The notes: generated by a model not told the origin, from the letters alone. Shown: positions 17,077 to 27,129, numbered from the stretch's first letter. The stretch: DNA of 64,000 bases from an uncultured Flavobacteriales bacterium (GCA_905479915.1 CAJQOH010000025.1:1-64000); one strand, 5' to 3'. Translations and numbers: made by a program.

Positions 17077-20000
17077 ATGAAAAAACTAATACCTATACTA
17101 ACTGTACTTTCTGTTTTTTGTTTTCAGAAATTAAATGCCCAAGTTACCTCTGTACTTCCCACCCCTCAATCTGTAACGATTTGTGAAGGCGATGCAACCA
17201 CTATAAATTTTTCACCAACTGGAACATGTACCGGAAACTATGAATATCAAGTCCTAAATGGAGCAACTGTAGTACAAGCATGGAGTACAACCACATCTTA
17301 CAACGCATCTAACATTGTAGGGATTACATATACTGTAGAACTAAGGTGTAGTAATTCTCCTGGAACAGTTGTTACAGATACTTTTCTTGTGGATGTAGTT
17401 GCTGAACCAACTATTACTGGAAATTTAACCATTTGCTCTGGAGATTCAGCGGCACTTACTGCTAGCGGTTCTACGCCACCTCTAGAATGGTGGGATAATG
17501 CAACAGGAGGAACTCAACTTTCTAATACCGCAAATTACACTACCCCTAATATAACAACTACAACAACATATTACACTCAAGGATCTGGAATATCTAGTGG
17601 TGGAGGTGGAACAATTTTGATTACAGAATGTGGACTGGAAGGATATGCCGGTTCTTCTTCTGCAGATTATATTGAAGTCTCCAACTTATATTCTACAGCG
17701 GTAAACACTACTGGTTGGACAGTAGCAGTTAGTGGCTCTTACAGCAATATAAACACAGTTAATTCAATTGAATGGAGTTTGCCTAACTCTTTTAACGCAT
17801 GTTCAGTTGTTTCTAAAAATGATGTTTCTAGTGATCCTAATTATTGGGGAAGTAACATTCTTTGGAACCCAGGTAATGCTCCAACATACAACGCTTGGGC
17901 AATCATAATAGATGACCTAGGAAATGTTGTTGACTTTGTTTGTTGGGGATGGACTGCTGCTGATTTAGTTGGATTCAATCCTACTATCAACGGTTTCCCC
18001 ATTACTCTTGGACCTGAATGGACTGGAAACGGAGTAAACTCAAGTTGTGGAGTTGCAGGAGGGCCTCAACTAAGTATTCAAAGAACAGGAAACAATGACA
18101 ACAATAATTCTGGTGATTTCGTTTGTGCAGCAACAACAGTTGATGTAGTTAACCCTGGAATGCTTTGTGGTTGGTCTCCTTTAACTTGTCGTTTCCCTGT
18201 AACAGTTACTGTGGAACCTACTCCTACTGTAACAGTTCCTGCAAATGCAACTTATTGTGATGGAGATAATGTACCTGCAACAAATTTTATAAGTAATCCT
18301 GCAGGAGGAACTTTTACTTGGACGAATTCAAATACCACTATTGGTTTAGGGGCAAATGGAACTGGAGATATTGCTACGTTTACTGCAACCAATACAACTA
18401 ATGCTCCTATAATTGCAACAATCACAGTAACTCCTAATGTAAATGGATGTGAAGGAACCCCATCTAGCTATACTATTACTGTTAATCCAACACCTGCAGC
18501 ACCAACTGCTTTAAGTGTTAATATTTGTGCAAACAACTCTACAACTCTAACCGCTACTGCTCCAGGAGGAACTTATGAATGGTATGATGCTGCAACTAAT
18601 GGGTCGTTAATATTTACTGGAGCTGGATACACAACTCCTGTATTAGCTTCTGATACTAGTTTTTGGGTACAAACAACATTAAATGGTTGTGTAAGTCCTA
18701 GAACCCAAGTTGATGTAACAATAGCTGCAACACTTACTGTTAATGCTGGTTTAGACGATACGATTTGTAATGGACAACCATATAACTTAAACGTATCTCC
18801 TAATGGAGTAGGTTATGCTTTTGATTGGAATTACGCAGCAAACCCTAGCTTTTCAGCAATATTTAATCCAGTAGTAAATCCAACAACTACCACAACCTAT
18901 TGGGTTACAGTTACTGACCCAACTCTTTGTACCGGTAATGACACAGTAGTTATAACCGTTATTCCTACTTCAACAGTTGCTGTACCAGCCGCTGCAAGTT
19001 ATTGTCACGGAGACAATGTTCCTGCAACAAACTTTGTAAACAGTCCTGTTGGTGGAACTTTCTCTTGGACAAATTCAAATACTGCGATAGGAATTCCTGC
19101 AAGTGGAAATGGAAACATAGCTACTTTTGCTGCAACCAATACTACTGGAGCACCTATTACAGCAACAATTACTGTTACTCCTGATAATGGATGTTTAGGA
19201 ACACCTTCTACATACACCATTACTGTAAACCCAACACCAACTGTAACAGTAACTCCAAATAACGCTTATTGTAATGGAGACCCTGTGCTTGCAAGTGCAT
19301 ATGTAAGCGCTCCTGCAGGAGGAACATTTACTTGGACAAATTCTAACCCTGCTATTGGTTTAGCAGCTAATGGTACAGGAAACACTCCTGCATTTACAGC
19401 TACTAATACTTCTGGAAATCCGATAACAGGAACAATAAACGTTACTCCTACCGCTAACAGTTGTGCTGGAACACCTTCAAGTTATACCATTACTGTAAAC
19501 CCAACACCAACTGTAATTGTAACTCCTAATCTAACGTACTGTAATGGTGATCTGATTTTGGCTGGTGCATTCACCAGTACACCTTCTGGAGCGACCTATA
19601 CTTGGACAAATTCCGACCCTACTATTGGCTTAGCTGCTAACGGTACAGGAAATACTCCGGCATTTACAGCAGCAAATGCTTCTGGTGCCCCTATAATTGC
19701 TACAGTAACAGTTACGCCTACAGCAAACAATTGTCCAGGAACTCCATCCAGTTATACGATCACAATTAATCCTGGAGCTACTGCAAATGTTCCTGCTAAC
19801 ATTACAGAATGTGTAGGTACATTTATTCCTGCTAGTAACTTTAGTAGTGTTCCTGCTGGTGGAACATTCTCATGGACAAATTCAGATCCTACTATTGGTT
19901 TAGCTGCTGCTGGTACAGGAAATATTCCAGCATTTACAGCTACTAATACTACTAACACCCCAATAGTTTCAACTGTTTCGGTTACAGCAACTGCTAATGG

Positions 20001-20868
20001 TTGCCCTGGAAATCCATCAACATTTACGATAACTATTAACCCAATAGTAACCGCTAGTAATAATGTTGCTATTTGTCCTGGGGATAGTGTTCTTATTGGA
20101 GGAACATACATTTTTGGAGCAGGATCTTATTCCGAAACATTAACCTCCTCTTACGGATGTGATAGTATTTTAACGACCAACTTAACGATAAACGTTGTTC
20201 CAGTTGATTCAGTACCTATTTCTATTTGTAGTGGAGACAGTACATTTATTGAAGGAAATTTTTACGATAGCTCAGGTGTTTATACATTTAACTATACAAG
20301 TTCAGTTGGGTGTGATAGCATTATAATATACAACCTTACTGTTAACCCTTTACCAAGTTTTAATATTAATGTAACAGGAACTACTTTTATTAACCTTGGA
20401 GAATCAGTAGACCTAGCTGTATTGCCAGGTGTTCCAGGTACTAGTTATTCTTGGGATCCTCCTGCCGGACTAAATTGTATATTCTGTCAAAACCCAACTG
20501 CTACACCACTAGAATCAACTTGGTATTTTGTAACAGTTACTAATGCTCAAGGTTGTCAAATAGTAGATAGCGTATATATAGAGGTTGATCCGAGTTCAAA
20601 CATTTATGTTCCTAATATTTTCTCTCCAAATGGAGCAGGAGATAACAACATCTACTATGTAAGAGGTAAAGGAATACAACAGTTTAACTTAATGATATTT
20701 AATAGGTGGGGACAAATTGTATTCGAATCTACAGATATCGAAAATGGATGGGATGGAACAACCAACGGGTCTCCATTAAACCAAGGCGTATTTGTTTACA
20801 AACTTGATGTCACCTTTTATAGTGGAGAGACTTTTAATCAAACCGGTAACATAACACTTATCAGATGA
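17077..20868 (+). CDS. Large PKD/Ig-repeat surface protein with lamin-tail-like domain and T9SS type B sorting domain
   Basis: A 1,263-aa secreted adhesin-like protein. Residues 1-22 are a signal peptide. Ig-like modules come first. About 181-341 resembles a lamin-tail-like domain (ILITECGLEGYAGSSSADYIEVSN ... VVDFVCWGW). Five PKD-like units follow, each about 85-90 aa with core YCNGD, GGTFTWTNSN and GTPSSYTITVNPTPT; two neighbours are exactly 270 bp apart. Two shorter GCDSI-ending units come next, then the type B domain (VPNIFSPNGAGDNN ... FNRWGQIVFES ... GWDGTTNGSPLNQGVFVYKL). It sits between a small exported protein and a PorP/SprF-like partner, overlapping the latter by 4 bp. Probably surface-displayed for adhesion or gliding. 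Confidence 0.9.
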   Translation: MKKLIPILTVLSVFCFQKLNAQVTSVLPTPQSVTICEGDATTINFSPTGTCTGNYEYQVLNGATVVQAWSTTTSYNASNIVGITYTVELRCSNSPGTVVTDTFLVDVVAEPTITGNLTICSGDSAALTASGSTPPLEWWDNATGGTQLSNTANYTTPNITTTTTYYTQGSGISSGGGGTILITECGLEGYAGSSSADYIEVSNLYSTAVNTTGWTVAVSGSYSNINTVNSIEWSLPNSFNACSVVSKNDVSSDPNYWGSNILWNPGNAPTYNAWAIIIDDLGNVVDFVCWGWTAADLVGFNPTINGFPITLGPEWTGNGVNSSCGVAGGPQLSIQRTGNNDNNNSGDFVCAATTVDVVNPGMLCGWSPLTCRFPVTVTVEPTPTVTVPANATYCDGDNVPATNFISNPAGGTFTWTNSNTTIGLGANGTGDIATFTATNTTNAPIIATITVTPNVNGCEGTPSSYTITVNPTPAAPTALSVNICANNSTTLTATAPGGTYEWYDAATNGSLIFTGAGYTTPVLASDTSFWVQTTLNGCVSPRTQVDVTIAATLTVNAGLDDTICNGQPYNLNVSPNGVGYAFDWNYAANPSFSAIFNPVVNPTTTTTYWVTVTDPTLCTGNDTVVITVIPTSTVAVPAAASYCHGDNVPATNFVNSPVGGTFSWTNSNTAIGIPASGNGNIATFAATNTTGAPITATITVTPDNGCLGTPSTYTITVNPTPTVTVTPNNAYCNGDPVLASAYVSAPAGGTFTWTNSNPAIGLAANGTGNTPAFTATNTSGNPITGTINVTPTANSCAGTPSSYTITVNPTPTVIVTPNLTYCNGDLILAGAFTSTPSGATYTWTNSDPTIGLAANGTGNTPAFTAANASGAPIIATVTVTPTANNCPGTPSSYTITINPGATANVPANITECVGTFIPASNFSSVPAGGTFSWTNSDPTIGLAAAGTGNIPAFTATNTTNTPIVSTVSVTATANGCPGNPSTFTITINPIVTASNNVAICPGDSVLIGGTYIFGAGSYSETLTSSYGCDSILTTNLTINVVPVDSVPISICSGDSTFIEGNFYDSSGVYTFNYTSSVGCDSIIIYNLTVNPLPSFNINVTGTTFINLGESVDLAVLPGVPGTSYSWDPPAGLNCIFCQNPTATPLESTWYFVTVTNAQGCQIVDSVYIEVDPSSNIYVPNIFSPNGAGDNNIYYVRGKGIQQFNLMIFNRWGQIVFESTDIENGWDGTTNGSPLNQGVFVYKLDVTFYSGETFNQTGNITLIR
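18212..20040 (+). repeat. PKD-like coding repeats (five units, ~270 bp)
   Basis: Five homologous units within the adhesin gene, starting near 18212, 18965, 19230, 19500 and 19770, with a different Ig-like module between the first two. The two copies starting CCAACACCAACTGTA at 19231 and 19501 are exactly 270 bp apart. These are protein-domain repeats, not a mobile or CRISPR array. Confidence 0.85.
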
Positions 20869-21896
20869 TAAAAAAACTATTACTCATACCATCCTTACTA
20901 TTTGGACTATTTGGCTTTAGTCAAGACGTCCATTTTAGTCAATTTATGAATTCCTCTTTTTTATACAATGCAGGAAACACTGGTTTAGTAAATGGCGCTC
21001 ATAGAATATTATTAAACTATAGAAGTCAATGGGGAAGTGTTGCAACGCCTTACAACACCTACTCTTTTACTTACGATACCAAAGCCTTTACGAAGGCTAC
21101 TAGAAAAGTAAAAATGGGTATCGGTTTAGGGGCTTATAAAGATGTTGCAGGAGATACAGAATTTGGTACAACTGCCATAATGCTGTCATCAAGTGCAATT
21201 CTAAAACTAAATGAGTTCCAAAACCTTTCTGTTGGTTTACAAGGAGGAGTAATGCAAAACTCTATCAACAATTCAAACATGAGGTGGGTAAACCAATATG
21301 ATGGAAATAGTTATAATGCTTTAATTTCTTCAGGAGAAGAATCTGCTTTTAACTCTACTCCTTTTGTTGGTGATTTTAATGCAGGTGTTGTTTGGAATTA
21401 CGGAACCTCTGAAGCAACAATTACTTCTAATGACTTATTCAGTGCTCAATTTGGGCTTTCTGTAAACCACATTAGCAGACAACGCATTAAACTTTCTAAC
21501 TATTCTGACAAATTACACAACAAATTTACCTTCCATGGAAAAAGTTTTATTGGCATAAAAGATAGTCCATATGCTGTAGTCCCGGGATTTCTATGGCAAA
21601 AACAAGGCCCTTATAGTGAATTCATTCTAGGAACTTATTTTAGAACAAAATTGAAAAATGAATCTAGATATACAGGTATTTTTAAAGAAAGTGCAATGTA
21701 TATTGGTGCCTTTTATAGAGTTGGTGATGCTTTTATTCCTAAGGTTGGTTTAGAAGTGTTTAATTTCAATCTTGGTGTTAGCTATGATGCTAGAGTATCG
21801 GGAATATCAGGGGCAAGTGCATATGAGGTTTCTTTGCAGTACATTATTCCAAGCCCAATGTTATATGGAAAAGGAAGCAGTCCAAAAATGTATTAA
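20865..21896 (+). CDS. PorP/SprF family type IX secretion outer-membrane protein
   Basis: A 343-aa outer-membrane beta-barrel protein. It has a signal peptide (to FGFSQ), then the family opening DVHFSQFMNSSFLYNAGNTGL and NYRSQWGSV, alternating amphipathic strands throughout, and a C-terminal strand ending in an aromatic/hydrophobic pattern. PorP/SprF proteins work with the T9SS, and each often serves one type B cargo; SprF is needed for surface display of SprB in Flavobacterium. Its ATG overlaps the adhesin stop by 4 bp (ATGA), strong evidence that it is the dedicated partner of that adhesin. Confidence 0.93.
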   Translation: MIKKLLLIPSLLFGLFGFSQDVHFSQFMNSSFLYNAGNTGLVNGAHRILLNYRSQWGSVATPYNTYSFTYDTKAFTKATRKVKMGIGLGAYKDVAGDTEFGTTAIMLSSSAILKLNEFQNLSVGLQGGVMQNSINNSNMRWVNQYDGNSYNALISSGEESAFNSTPFVGDFNAGVVWNYGTSEATITSNDLFSAQFGLSVNHISRQRIKLSNYSDKLHNKFTFHGKSFIGIKDSPYAVVPGFLWQKQGPYSEFILGTYFRTKLKNESRYTGIFKESAMYIGAFYRVGDAFIPKVGLEVFNFNLGVSYDARVSGISGASAYEVSLQYIIPSPMLYGKGSSPKMY

Positions 21897-21961
21897 CATT
21901 TTAACTTACAATCAAGCCTAAATAGTTAATAACTCCTTTTTATCTCTCAAATATTTTTACC

Positions 21962-21969
21962 TACATTCG
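21962..21969 (+). promoter_or_regulatory. -7 promoter box variant (TACATTCG)
   Basis: A TAnnTTCG variant of the Bacteroidota -7 box ending 5 bp before the lipoprotein ATG, which predicts an essentially leaderless transcript. Confidence 0.4.
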
Positions 21970-21974
21970 CGCTA

Positions 21975-23234
21975 ATGAAAAAGCTAGTTTATTTCTTTTT
22001 ATTAATTATTGTAGTTGCTTGCTCTGGTGACAACTCTCAATCAACCACTGAAAAATCTTTATTAGTTGAAGGTGATTGGCTCTTAAAATTTCAATTATCT
22101 GAAACAAACATAGCACCTATCAATTTTATTTTAACTAAGAGTGATTCCCGTTATGAAGTTACTTTTTCTAATGCTGATGAAAAAATAACAGCAAAAGAAA
22201 TAACTATTTCCGACAAGAAAATAACCATTAAAGACCCTCTTTTTAACACTTGGTTTGAAGGTGTAATTATTAATCCAACTAAAATAGAAGGATCATGGTT
22301 TAAAAATGGTCAAGAATATAAAATTCCTTTTACAGCTGATTACGGGGTAAATACTCGATTTGAGAAACCTAAAAAAATGTCTAATTCCAATGTAAATATT
22401 AGTGGGAAATGGGAAGTTGATTTTAGTAAAGACAACACTGAAAATCATTACAAAGCTATTGGTCAATTTCAACAAGTCGATGATTATGTTACTGGAACAT
22501 TTATAACTGAAACAGGTGATTATCGCTATTTAGAAGGTAACATGTACAACAACAACCTTTACCTCTCTTGTTTCGATGGGTCTCATTTATTTTTATTTAA
22601 AGGAACGCTAATTGATGGTCGATTATCAGGTATATTCTATTCAGGAACACACTGGGAAGAACCATGGGTTGCTATAAGAAATCACAAATTCGAATTGTCA
22701 AACCCTGATTCTTTAACCTATTTGAAAGAAGGATTTGATAAACTAGCTTTTACTTTTCCAAACACTAATGGAGACAGTATTTCATTAACAGACGAAAAAT
22801 ACAAAGACAAAGTAGTAATAGTAAATATTATGGGGCCTTGGTGTCCTAATTGTAAAGACGAAACAGCTTATTTATCAAAACTCTATGAGAACAATCATGA
22901 ACAAGGGTTAGAGATTATAGCTTTATCTTTTGATAAATCAGAAGAGTTTGAGATTGCTAAAGAAAATATTCTTAAAGTACAGTCACACTTTAATGCCAAT
23001 TATGATTTCCTTATTGCTGGAAAAGCGAACAAAATTGCTGCTGCAGAATCGTTGCCAATGCTAAATCACATTATGTCATACCCAACATCAATTTTTATTG
23101 ATAGAAACGGTCAAATTCAAAAAATCAGAACAGGGTTCTATGGACCAGGAACTGGTTCATATTATACCAGATATGTTGAAGAAACAAATGACTTTGTTGC
23201 TCGACTATTAGCCGAAGAGGTTATTAAAAAGTAA
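21975..23234 (+). CDS. TlpA-like thioredoxin-fold lipoprotein
   Basis: A 419-aa lipoprotein (lipobox VVACSGD, Cys about residue 17). Residues about 30-240 are a beta-rich region of unknown type (two similar halves: GDWLLKF...EITISDKKITIKD and GKWEVDFSKD...YRYLEGNMYNNNLYL). Residues about 250-415 are a TlpA/AhpC-type thioredoxin domain with the redox motif WCPNC near 289 and the cis-Pro segment YPTSIFIDRNGQI. It probably reduces or isomerises disulfides in the periplasm or at the membrane. Its 3' end overlaps the convergent DUF4837 gene by 11 bp. Confidence 0.9.
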   Translation: MKKLVYFFLLIIVVACSGDNSQSTTEKSLLVEGDWLLKFQLSETNIAPINFILTKSDSRYEVTFSNADEKITAKEITISDKKITIKDPLFNTWFEGVIINPTKIEGSWFKNGQEYKIPFTADYGVNTRFEKPKKMSNSNVNISGKWEVDFSKDNTENHYKAIGQFQQVDDYVTGTFITETGDYRYLEGNMYNNNLYLSCFDGSHLFLFKGTLIDGRLSGIFYSGTHWEEPWVAIRNHKFELSNPDSLTYLKEGFDKLAFTFPNTNGDSISLTDEKYKDKVVIVNIMGPWCPNCKDETAYLSKLYENNHEQGLEIIALSFDKSEEFEIAKENILKVQSHFNANYDFLIAGKANKIAAAESLPMLNHIMSYPTSIFIDRNGQIQKIRTGFYGPGTGSYYTRYVEETNDFVARLLAEEVIKK

Positions 23235-24216
23235 TTGACTTTATTAACGCTTCTTGCTCTCTTAAAAATTCACGTTTGTCAAACTTTGGAGAATAAACGT
23301 AACCATCAATAGTAATTACCCTATTGTTTTTTTCATCCACCAAACTGTAATTAATAAATGGACCTCCCATAAAGTCTCTATGCATGTGCCATAACCCGCG
23401 CAACTCATTTAAATAAACCCCATTTAAGCTTATTTCTTTTTGAATAGGTACATATTCTTTATATGACAGCATATAAGAACCCTCGTTAGCTCCTTCAACA
23501 TACTTTCTTGTATAAGAATTCCTTTTTTCAACAAGATTTGCAATTTCAAAAGTACTGTCACTAATGTAAGGATATGTATATATCATTATCCCTTGAATTA
23601 TCTGATGTCCTCCTGCAGTCTTGTCTTTCCTCATCCATAAAAAATCTTCTGATTCTGCTGCCACAATATACAATTCATCCAAGTTTAAACGCAATCCAAA
23701 TTTATCGTGAATGTATTGTGCATTTTTACTATTTGCATTTACTCGATGTTTTGCTTGTAACCTTGTTATTTCTTTATTGTTAAAGTAGTCCAATAAAACA
23801 CCTGCATTTTTAGATATAGTTTCTGCTGCAATTTCATCTGAAGGAGCTGTAATAGTTACCACCAATTGAGATGCTGACCATACCTCTTTTCTTACCGTTA
23901 ATTTAATTGAGCTTTCTTTCTCAATATTGATCATAATAATATTTCTCATCGGATGAAACAACCTAGCGAAAGATCGGTGCGGAACTTGTATTAAGCTAAA
24001 TAACGGTTCTCTCTGTGGCAAACCGACCTGCTCTTGAGAAAAAATTTGTTTAATCGCATCACCCGTTTGATTGTTATAATACAAAGAGTCTGTAACTATT
24101 AATAAGTCTCCCGCTTTACCTGTAGCGCTTGGCAATACCCTCTCATTCATCTCATCACAAGAAACAAATGTTAAAGAGGTTATTAATACAATAAAAAGAA
24201 TTTTAACTGTTTTCAT
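23224..24216 (-). CDS. DUF4837 family lipoprotein
   Basis: A 330-aa lipoprotein (lipobox TFVSCDE, Cys about 20) of the DUF4837 family, found widely in Bacteroidota with unknown function. Recognisable features are LPSATGKAGDLLIVTD after the anchor, the block REPLFSLIQVPHRSF...PMRNIIMINIE, and the C-terminal RGLWHMHRDFMGGPFINYSLVDEKNNRVI...GYVYSPKFDKREFLR. It lies 11 bp downstream of the lytic transglycosylase gene. Its 3' end overlaps the opposing thioredoxin lipoprotein gene. A link with cell-wall turnover is inferred from that neighbour. Confidence 0.9.
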   Translation of the reverse strand: MKTVKILFIVLITSLTFVSCDEMNERVLPSATGKAGDLLIVTDSLYYNNQTGDAIKQIFSQEQVGLPQREPLFSLIQVPHRSFARLFHPMRNIIMINIEKESSIKLTVRKEVWSASQLVVTITAPSDEIAAETISKNAGVLLDYFNNKEITRLQAKHRVNANSKNAQYIHDKFGLRLNLDELYIVAAESEDFLWMRKDKTAGGHQIIQGIMIYTYPYISDSTFEIANLVEKRNSYTRKYVEGANEGSYMLSYKEYVPIQKEISLNGVYLNELRGLWHMHRDFMGGPFINYSLVDEKNNRVITIDGYVYSPKFDKREFLREQEALIKSITF

Positions 24217-24227
24217 ATTCTAGCAAT

Positions 24228-25718
24228 TTAGCCTACAGGTTTAATTTTTAGTTTGGTTCCTAATTTTAGCTTTTTAATGTTTATTGCTTTATTCAGTCGC
24301 TGAATTTGCTCTATACTCACCCCTTCATATTTCTGAGCGATGTCCCATAAATTATCGCCAGATTTTACGGTATGATACATGTATTTCCCATCTATCGTTG
24401 GTTTCGCCTTTTGAGCATCAACATTTGCTTTCTTTTTGTTTTGAACTGCGTAACTTGATTTAGCATAGATATATAACTTCTGACCTATTTTCAATCGGTC
24501 ACTATATAAATTATTCCAGTCCTTTATTTGACTCACTCTACAATGATAACGATTAGCAATTGTTCCTAAAACATCTCCACTTTTTACTCGATATACAATA
24601 GCATCTCCTCTTTTAGTTGAAGAAATAGGTTTATTTTGAGCAAATGCAATACTATCCTTTATATCCTGTTCAGTTTTTAAAGCATAAATTGTTTGCTCAT
24701 TCGTAATAAAATCCCCCATCTTTTCAACAGGCAAACAAAGTATATTGGCCTCTGCAGTATTAGGAATAAAGTTCTGCTTATAGGTAGGGTTTAAATACTC
24801 TAGATAATCAAGTGGTATATCCAAATATTCTGAAATTTGAGCAAAAGACAAATGATCTGACAACGAAACAGTATCTACATTAAAACATGTTAAATCAGGT
24901 TGTTTAGGATAAATATTGTGTTCAGAAGCATAAGCCATTACATAATTAACAGCAATAAAGGCAGGAACATAACCTCTTGTTTCTCTTGGTAAAAAATTTC
25001 GAATTTCCCAATAGGTTCTTTTACCTCCAGACCGTCTTATCGCCTTATTTACATTTCCTGGACCACAATTGTAAGCAGCTAAAGCTAAATCCCAATCATT
25101 ATACATTTTATGTAAATACTTTAAATAACGGCAAGCCGCATCGGTAGATTTATACACATCACTTCGCTCATCATAATATGAAGTAACCTCTAAATCAAAC
25201 ATTTTACCTGTTCTATACATAAACTGCCATAAACCAGTAGCTCCAACTCTCGATTTTGCTTTAGGGTTTAATGCCGATTCAACAACAGCCAAATACTTAA
25301 GTTCTAAAGGCATGTTGTATTTATCTAAGCTCTCCTCAAATATTGGAAAATACATTGGAGCTAAACCCAGCATTTTTGCCGTTGTCTTTTTTCGTCTTTT
25401 TGCATACAGGTTAACATAGCCAGTAATGTGACTATTGTAAACTAAACTAAAGGGCGAATTTGCATTTAACTTTTCAAAACGTTGGGCATATGTTAAACTA
25501 TCAAAAACGGGAACAGAATCTTTAGCATATCCGTTCGTGTTTAATTCTTCTACATTATCATTAAACCCTAAACTTTCAAAATAACCAGAGGCCATCATAC
25601 TATCGATTGCCGCCAAAACAGGATCATCATCAAGCATTATTTTTGACGTATCTTTTGTTTGAGCAAAAGTATTGGCAACAAGTATAAATGATAATATAAT
25701 TGAAAATTGAAATTTCAT
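24228..25718 (-). CDS. MltD-like lytic murein transglycosylase with two LysM domains
   Basis: A 496-aa periplasmic enzyme that cleaves the MurNAc-GlcNAc bond of peptidoglycan with 1,6-anhydro ring formation. A signal peptide ends at FAQ (about 20). The SLT/GH23 domain spans about 115-290; the catalytic Glu147 is in AVVESALNPKAKS, followed by GATGLWQFM, the AAYNCGPGNV block and YVPAFIAVNYV. Two LysM peptidoglycan-binding domains lie at about 377-420 and 450-494. This matches the MltD layout. It sits between tatA and a DUF4837 lipoprotein gene, an arrangement I recall as common in Flavobacteriales. Confidence 0.94.
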   Translation of the reverse strand: MKFQFSIILSFILVANTFAQTKDTSKIMLDDDPVLAAIDSMMASGYFESLGFNDNVEELNTNGYAKDSVPVFDSLTYAQRFEKLNANSPFSLVYNSHITGYVNLYAKRRKKTTAKMLGLAPMYFPIFEESLDKYNMPLELKYLAVVESALNPKAKSRVGATGLWQFMYRTGKMFDLEVTSYYDERSDVYKSTDAACRYLKYLHKMYNDWDLALAAYNCGPGNVNKAIRRSGGKRTYWEIRNFLPRETRGYVPAFIAVNYVMAYASEHNIYPKQPDLTCFNVDTVSLSDHLSFAQISEYLDIPLDYLEYLNPTYKQNFIPNTAEANILCLPVEKMGDFITNEQTIYALKTEQDIKDSIAFAQNKPISSTKRGDAIVYRVKSGDVLGTIANRYHCRVSQIKDWNNLYSDRLKIGQKLYIYAKSSYAVQNKKKANVDAQKAKPTIDGKYMYHTVKSGDNLWDIAQKYEGVSIEQIQRLNKAINIKKLKLGTKLKIKPVG

Positions 25719-25871
25719 CTTTTATCTAACGGCTTTTTTTATTGATTGTTATCTGAACTCTCTAGATAGGGGTTTCTCTTGCCAAAAGATAAAGGCAATA
25801 AGTAGTATAAAAACCCTAAATGGAACAGTTCTCCAACGGATAGTTGAAGCTCTAAATTTTTCAGAAAAGAA

Positions 25872-26072
25872 TTAACTTAACTTTTCAGTCTCTTTGTCAT
25901 CAGACTTTACAGCGTCTTCTCCCTCTTTAATTCCTTCTTTAAACTCTTTAACTCCTGAACCTAAACCTCTCATTAATTGTGGTATTTTTTTACCTCCAAA
26001 TAATAATAATACGATAGCAACAATTAATGCTATTTGCCATGGTCCAATAAATCCTAATAATATAGTGTTCAT
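25872..26072 (-). CDS. tatA: Sec-independent translocase subunit TatA/E
   Basis: A 66-aa protein with one N-terminal transmembrane helix (WQIALIVAIVLLLFG), the FGGKKIPQLMRGLG hinge and amphipathic helix, and an acidic, lysine-rich tail, which is the TatA/E layout. It forms the channel part of the twin-arginine pathway that exports folded proteins. No tatC is in the window. The gene leads the minus-strand group with the transglycosylase gene 153 bp downstream. Confidence 0.95.
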   Translation of the reverse strand: MNTILLGFIGPWQIALIVAIVLLLFGGKKIPQLMRGLGSGVKEFKEGIKEGEDAVKSDDKETEKLS

Positions 26073-26136
26073 CTTTTTGTTTTTTTTTCACTAAAATAGT
26101 AGTGATTCTAGTTGGTAAAGGTACAAAAGATTTTGT

Positions 26137-27057
26137 TTAAACCGTTACAGCTTTTTTCTTTTGGTTTACCTTCCAAATTAAAACTAAAATTGTTGCAGAG
26201 AGTATAAAACTAAGCACATAAAAAATGATGCTACTGTCACTTTCTCCAAAAATAGAAATATCAGCATTCTCCATCATTTCAGGGAAAAAATAACTAGCAA
26301 AAACAACCGTTCCATTGTTAATAAAATGTCCTACAATTGGTAACCATAAAGATTTTGACCAAAAAAAAGCATAACCAAAAACAAGCCCTAAAAGCATTCT
26401 AGGGAAAAAGCCAAAAAACTGCATGTGTAAAGCACTAAATGCAAAAGCCGTAACCCATATTCCTAGATGAGGATTATTAAACCATTTAATAAATATCTTT
26501 TGAAGAACTCCTCTAAACAAAAGCTCTTCACCAACTGCCGGAACAATTGCTACAATAATCAACACATAAAACAAACTCCCTAAACCATCATACTTTAAAA
26601 ATGCTTTGGTTAACATTCCTGCTTGATTTTCAGCATCTCGCATCCACTCTTCAATTCCACTCAAAAAACGAGGCAAAGCCATCGTTTCGTTTGCTTCAAT
26701 GAGCCACGATAAAAAAGGCATAGAAACAACCATTAACAGTAGAATTAATAAATAATTAATTCCATTACTAGTTGTGCTTAAACTTAATTTTTGAAAGGCT
26801 GTTTTTGAAACAATAACCGCATAAACTATAGGAGGAATAACAAATAAACCAACTGAACTAAACAATTGCAAAATTTTCATCCCAGCAATTGTATTAGGGT
26901 CTCCAAGATTATTAATATTTGAAACATCTAACCCATAAGTCGCCAATGTAATAACCCCTCCAACAATAGAGAAAAATATAACCGATATTAAACACAAGCA
27001 CAAGATTAAAATGAATTGTAATCCTGGTTTATTCTCTGTATCTATTCTTGAAAACAT
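26137..27057 (-). CDS. CPBP family intramembrane glutamic endopeptidase
   Basis: A 306-aa polytopic membrane protein with about eight hydrophobic helices. The CPBP/ABI (CAAX-like protease) motifs are complete: EELLFRG with Glu177, Glu178 and Arg182, then SALHMQFF with His211, and GHFINNG with His244. Family members cleave prenylated or bacteriocin-related substrates or act in immunity and signalling; the substrate here is unknown. It is divergent from the resorcinol-like operon, which starts 140 bp away, but I see no direct link between them. Confidence 0.93.
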   Translation of the reverse strand: MFSRIDTENKPGLQFILILCLCLISVIFFSIVGGVITLATYGLDVSNINNLGDPNTIAGMKILQLFSSVGLFVIPPIVYAVIVSKTAFQKLSLSTTSNGINYLLILLLMVVSMPFLSWLIEANETMALPRFLSGIEEWMRDAENQAGMLTKAFLKYDGLGSLFYVLIIVAIVPAVGEELLFRGVLQKIFIKWFNNPHLGIWVTAFAFSALHMQFFGFFPRMLLGLVFGYAFFWSKSLWLPIVGHFINNGTVVFASYFFPEMMENADISIFGESDSSIIFYVLSFILSATILVLIWKVNQKKKAVTV

Positions 27058-27073
27058 TTGACTTTATTTTAAA

Positions 27074-27081
27074 CAAAAATA
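27074..27081 (-). promoter_or_regulatory. -7 promoter box for the CPBP gene (TATTTTTG)
   Basis: TAnnTTTG match on the minus strand 16 bp upstream of the CPBP start codon. Confidence 0.45.
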
Positions 27082-27129
27082 ATAATTCTTAAACGCAATC
27101 AGCTTTAGCTTCTAAAACTAACTCTTTAG

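Noticed and set aside
19752-20111. 119-aa minus-strand frame inside the PKD-repeat gene
   Set aside because: It is a Val/Ala/Pro-rich antisense shadow of the repeats, with no independent coding sign.
25719-25871. Possible tRNA or small RNA between tatA and the lytic transglycosylase
   Set aside because: No cloverleaf and no promoter-terminator pair are visible; it looks like plain AT-rich spacer.
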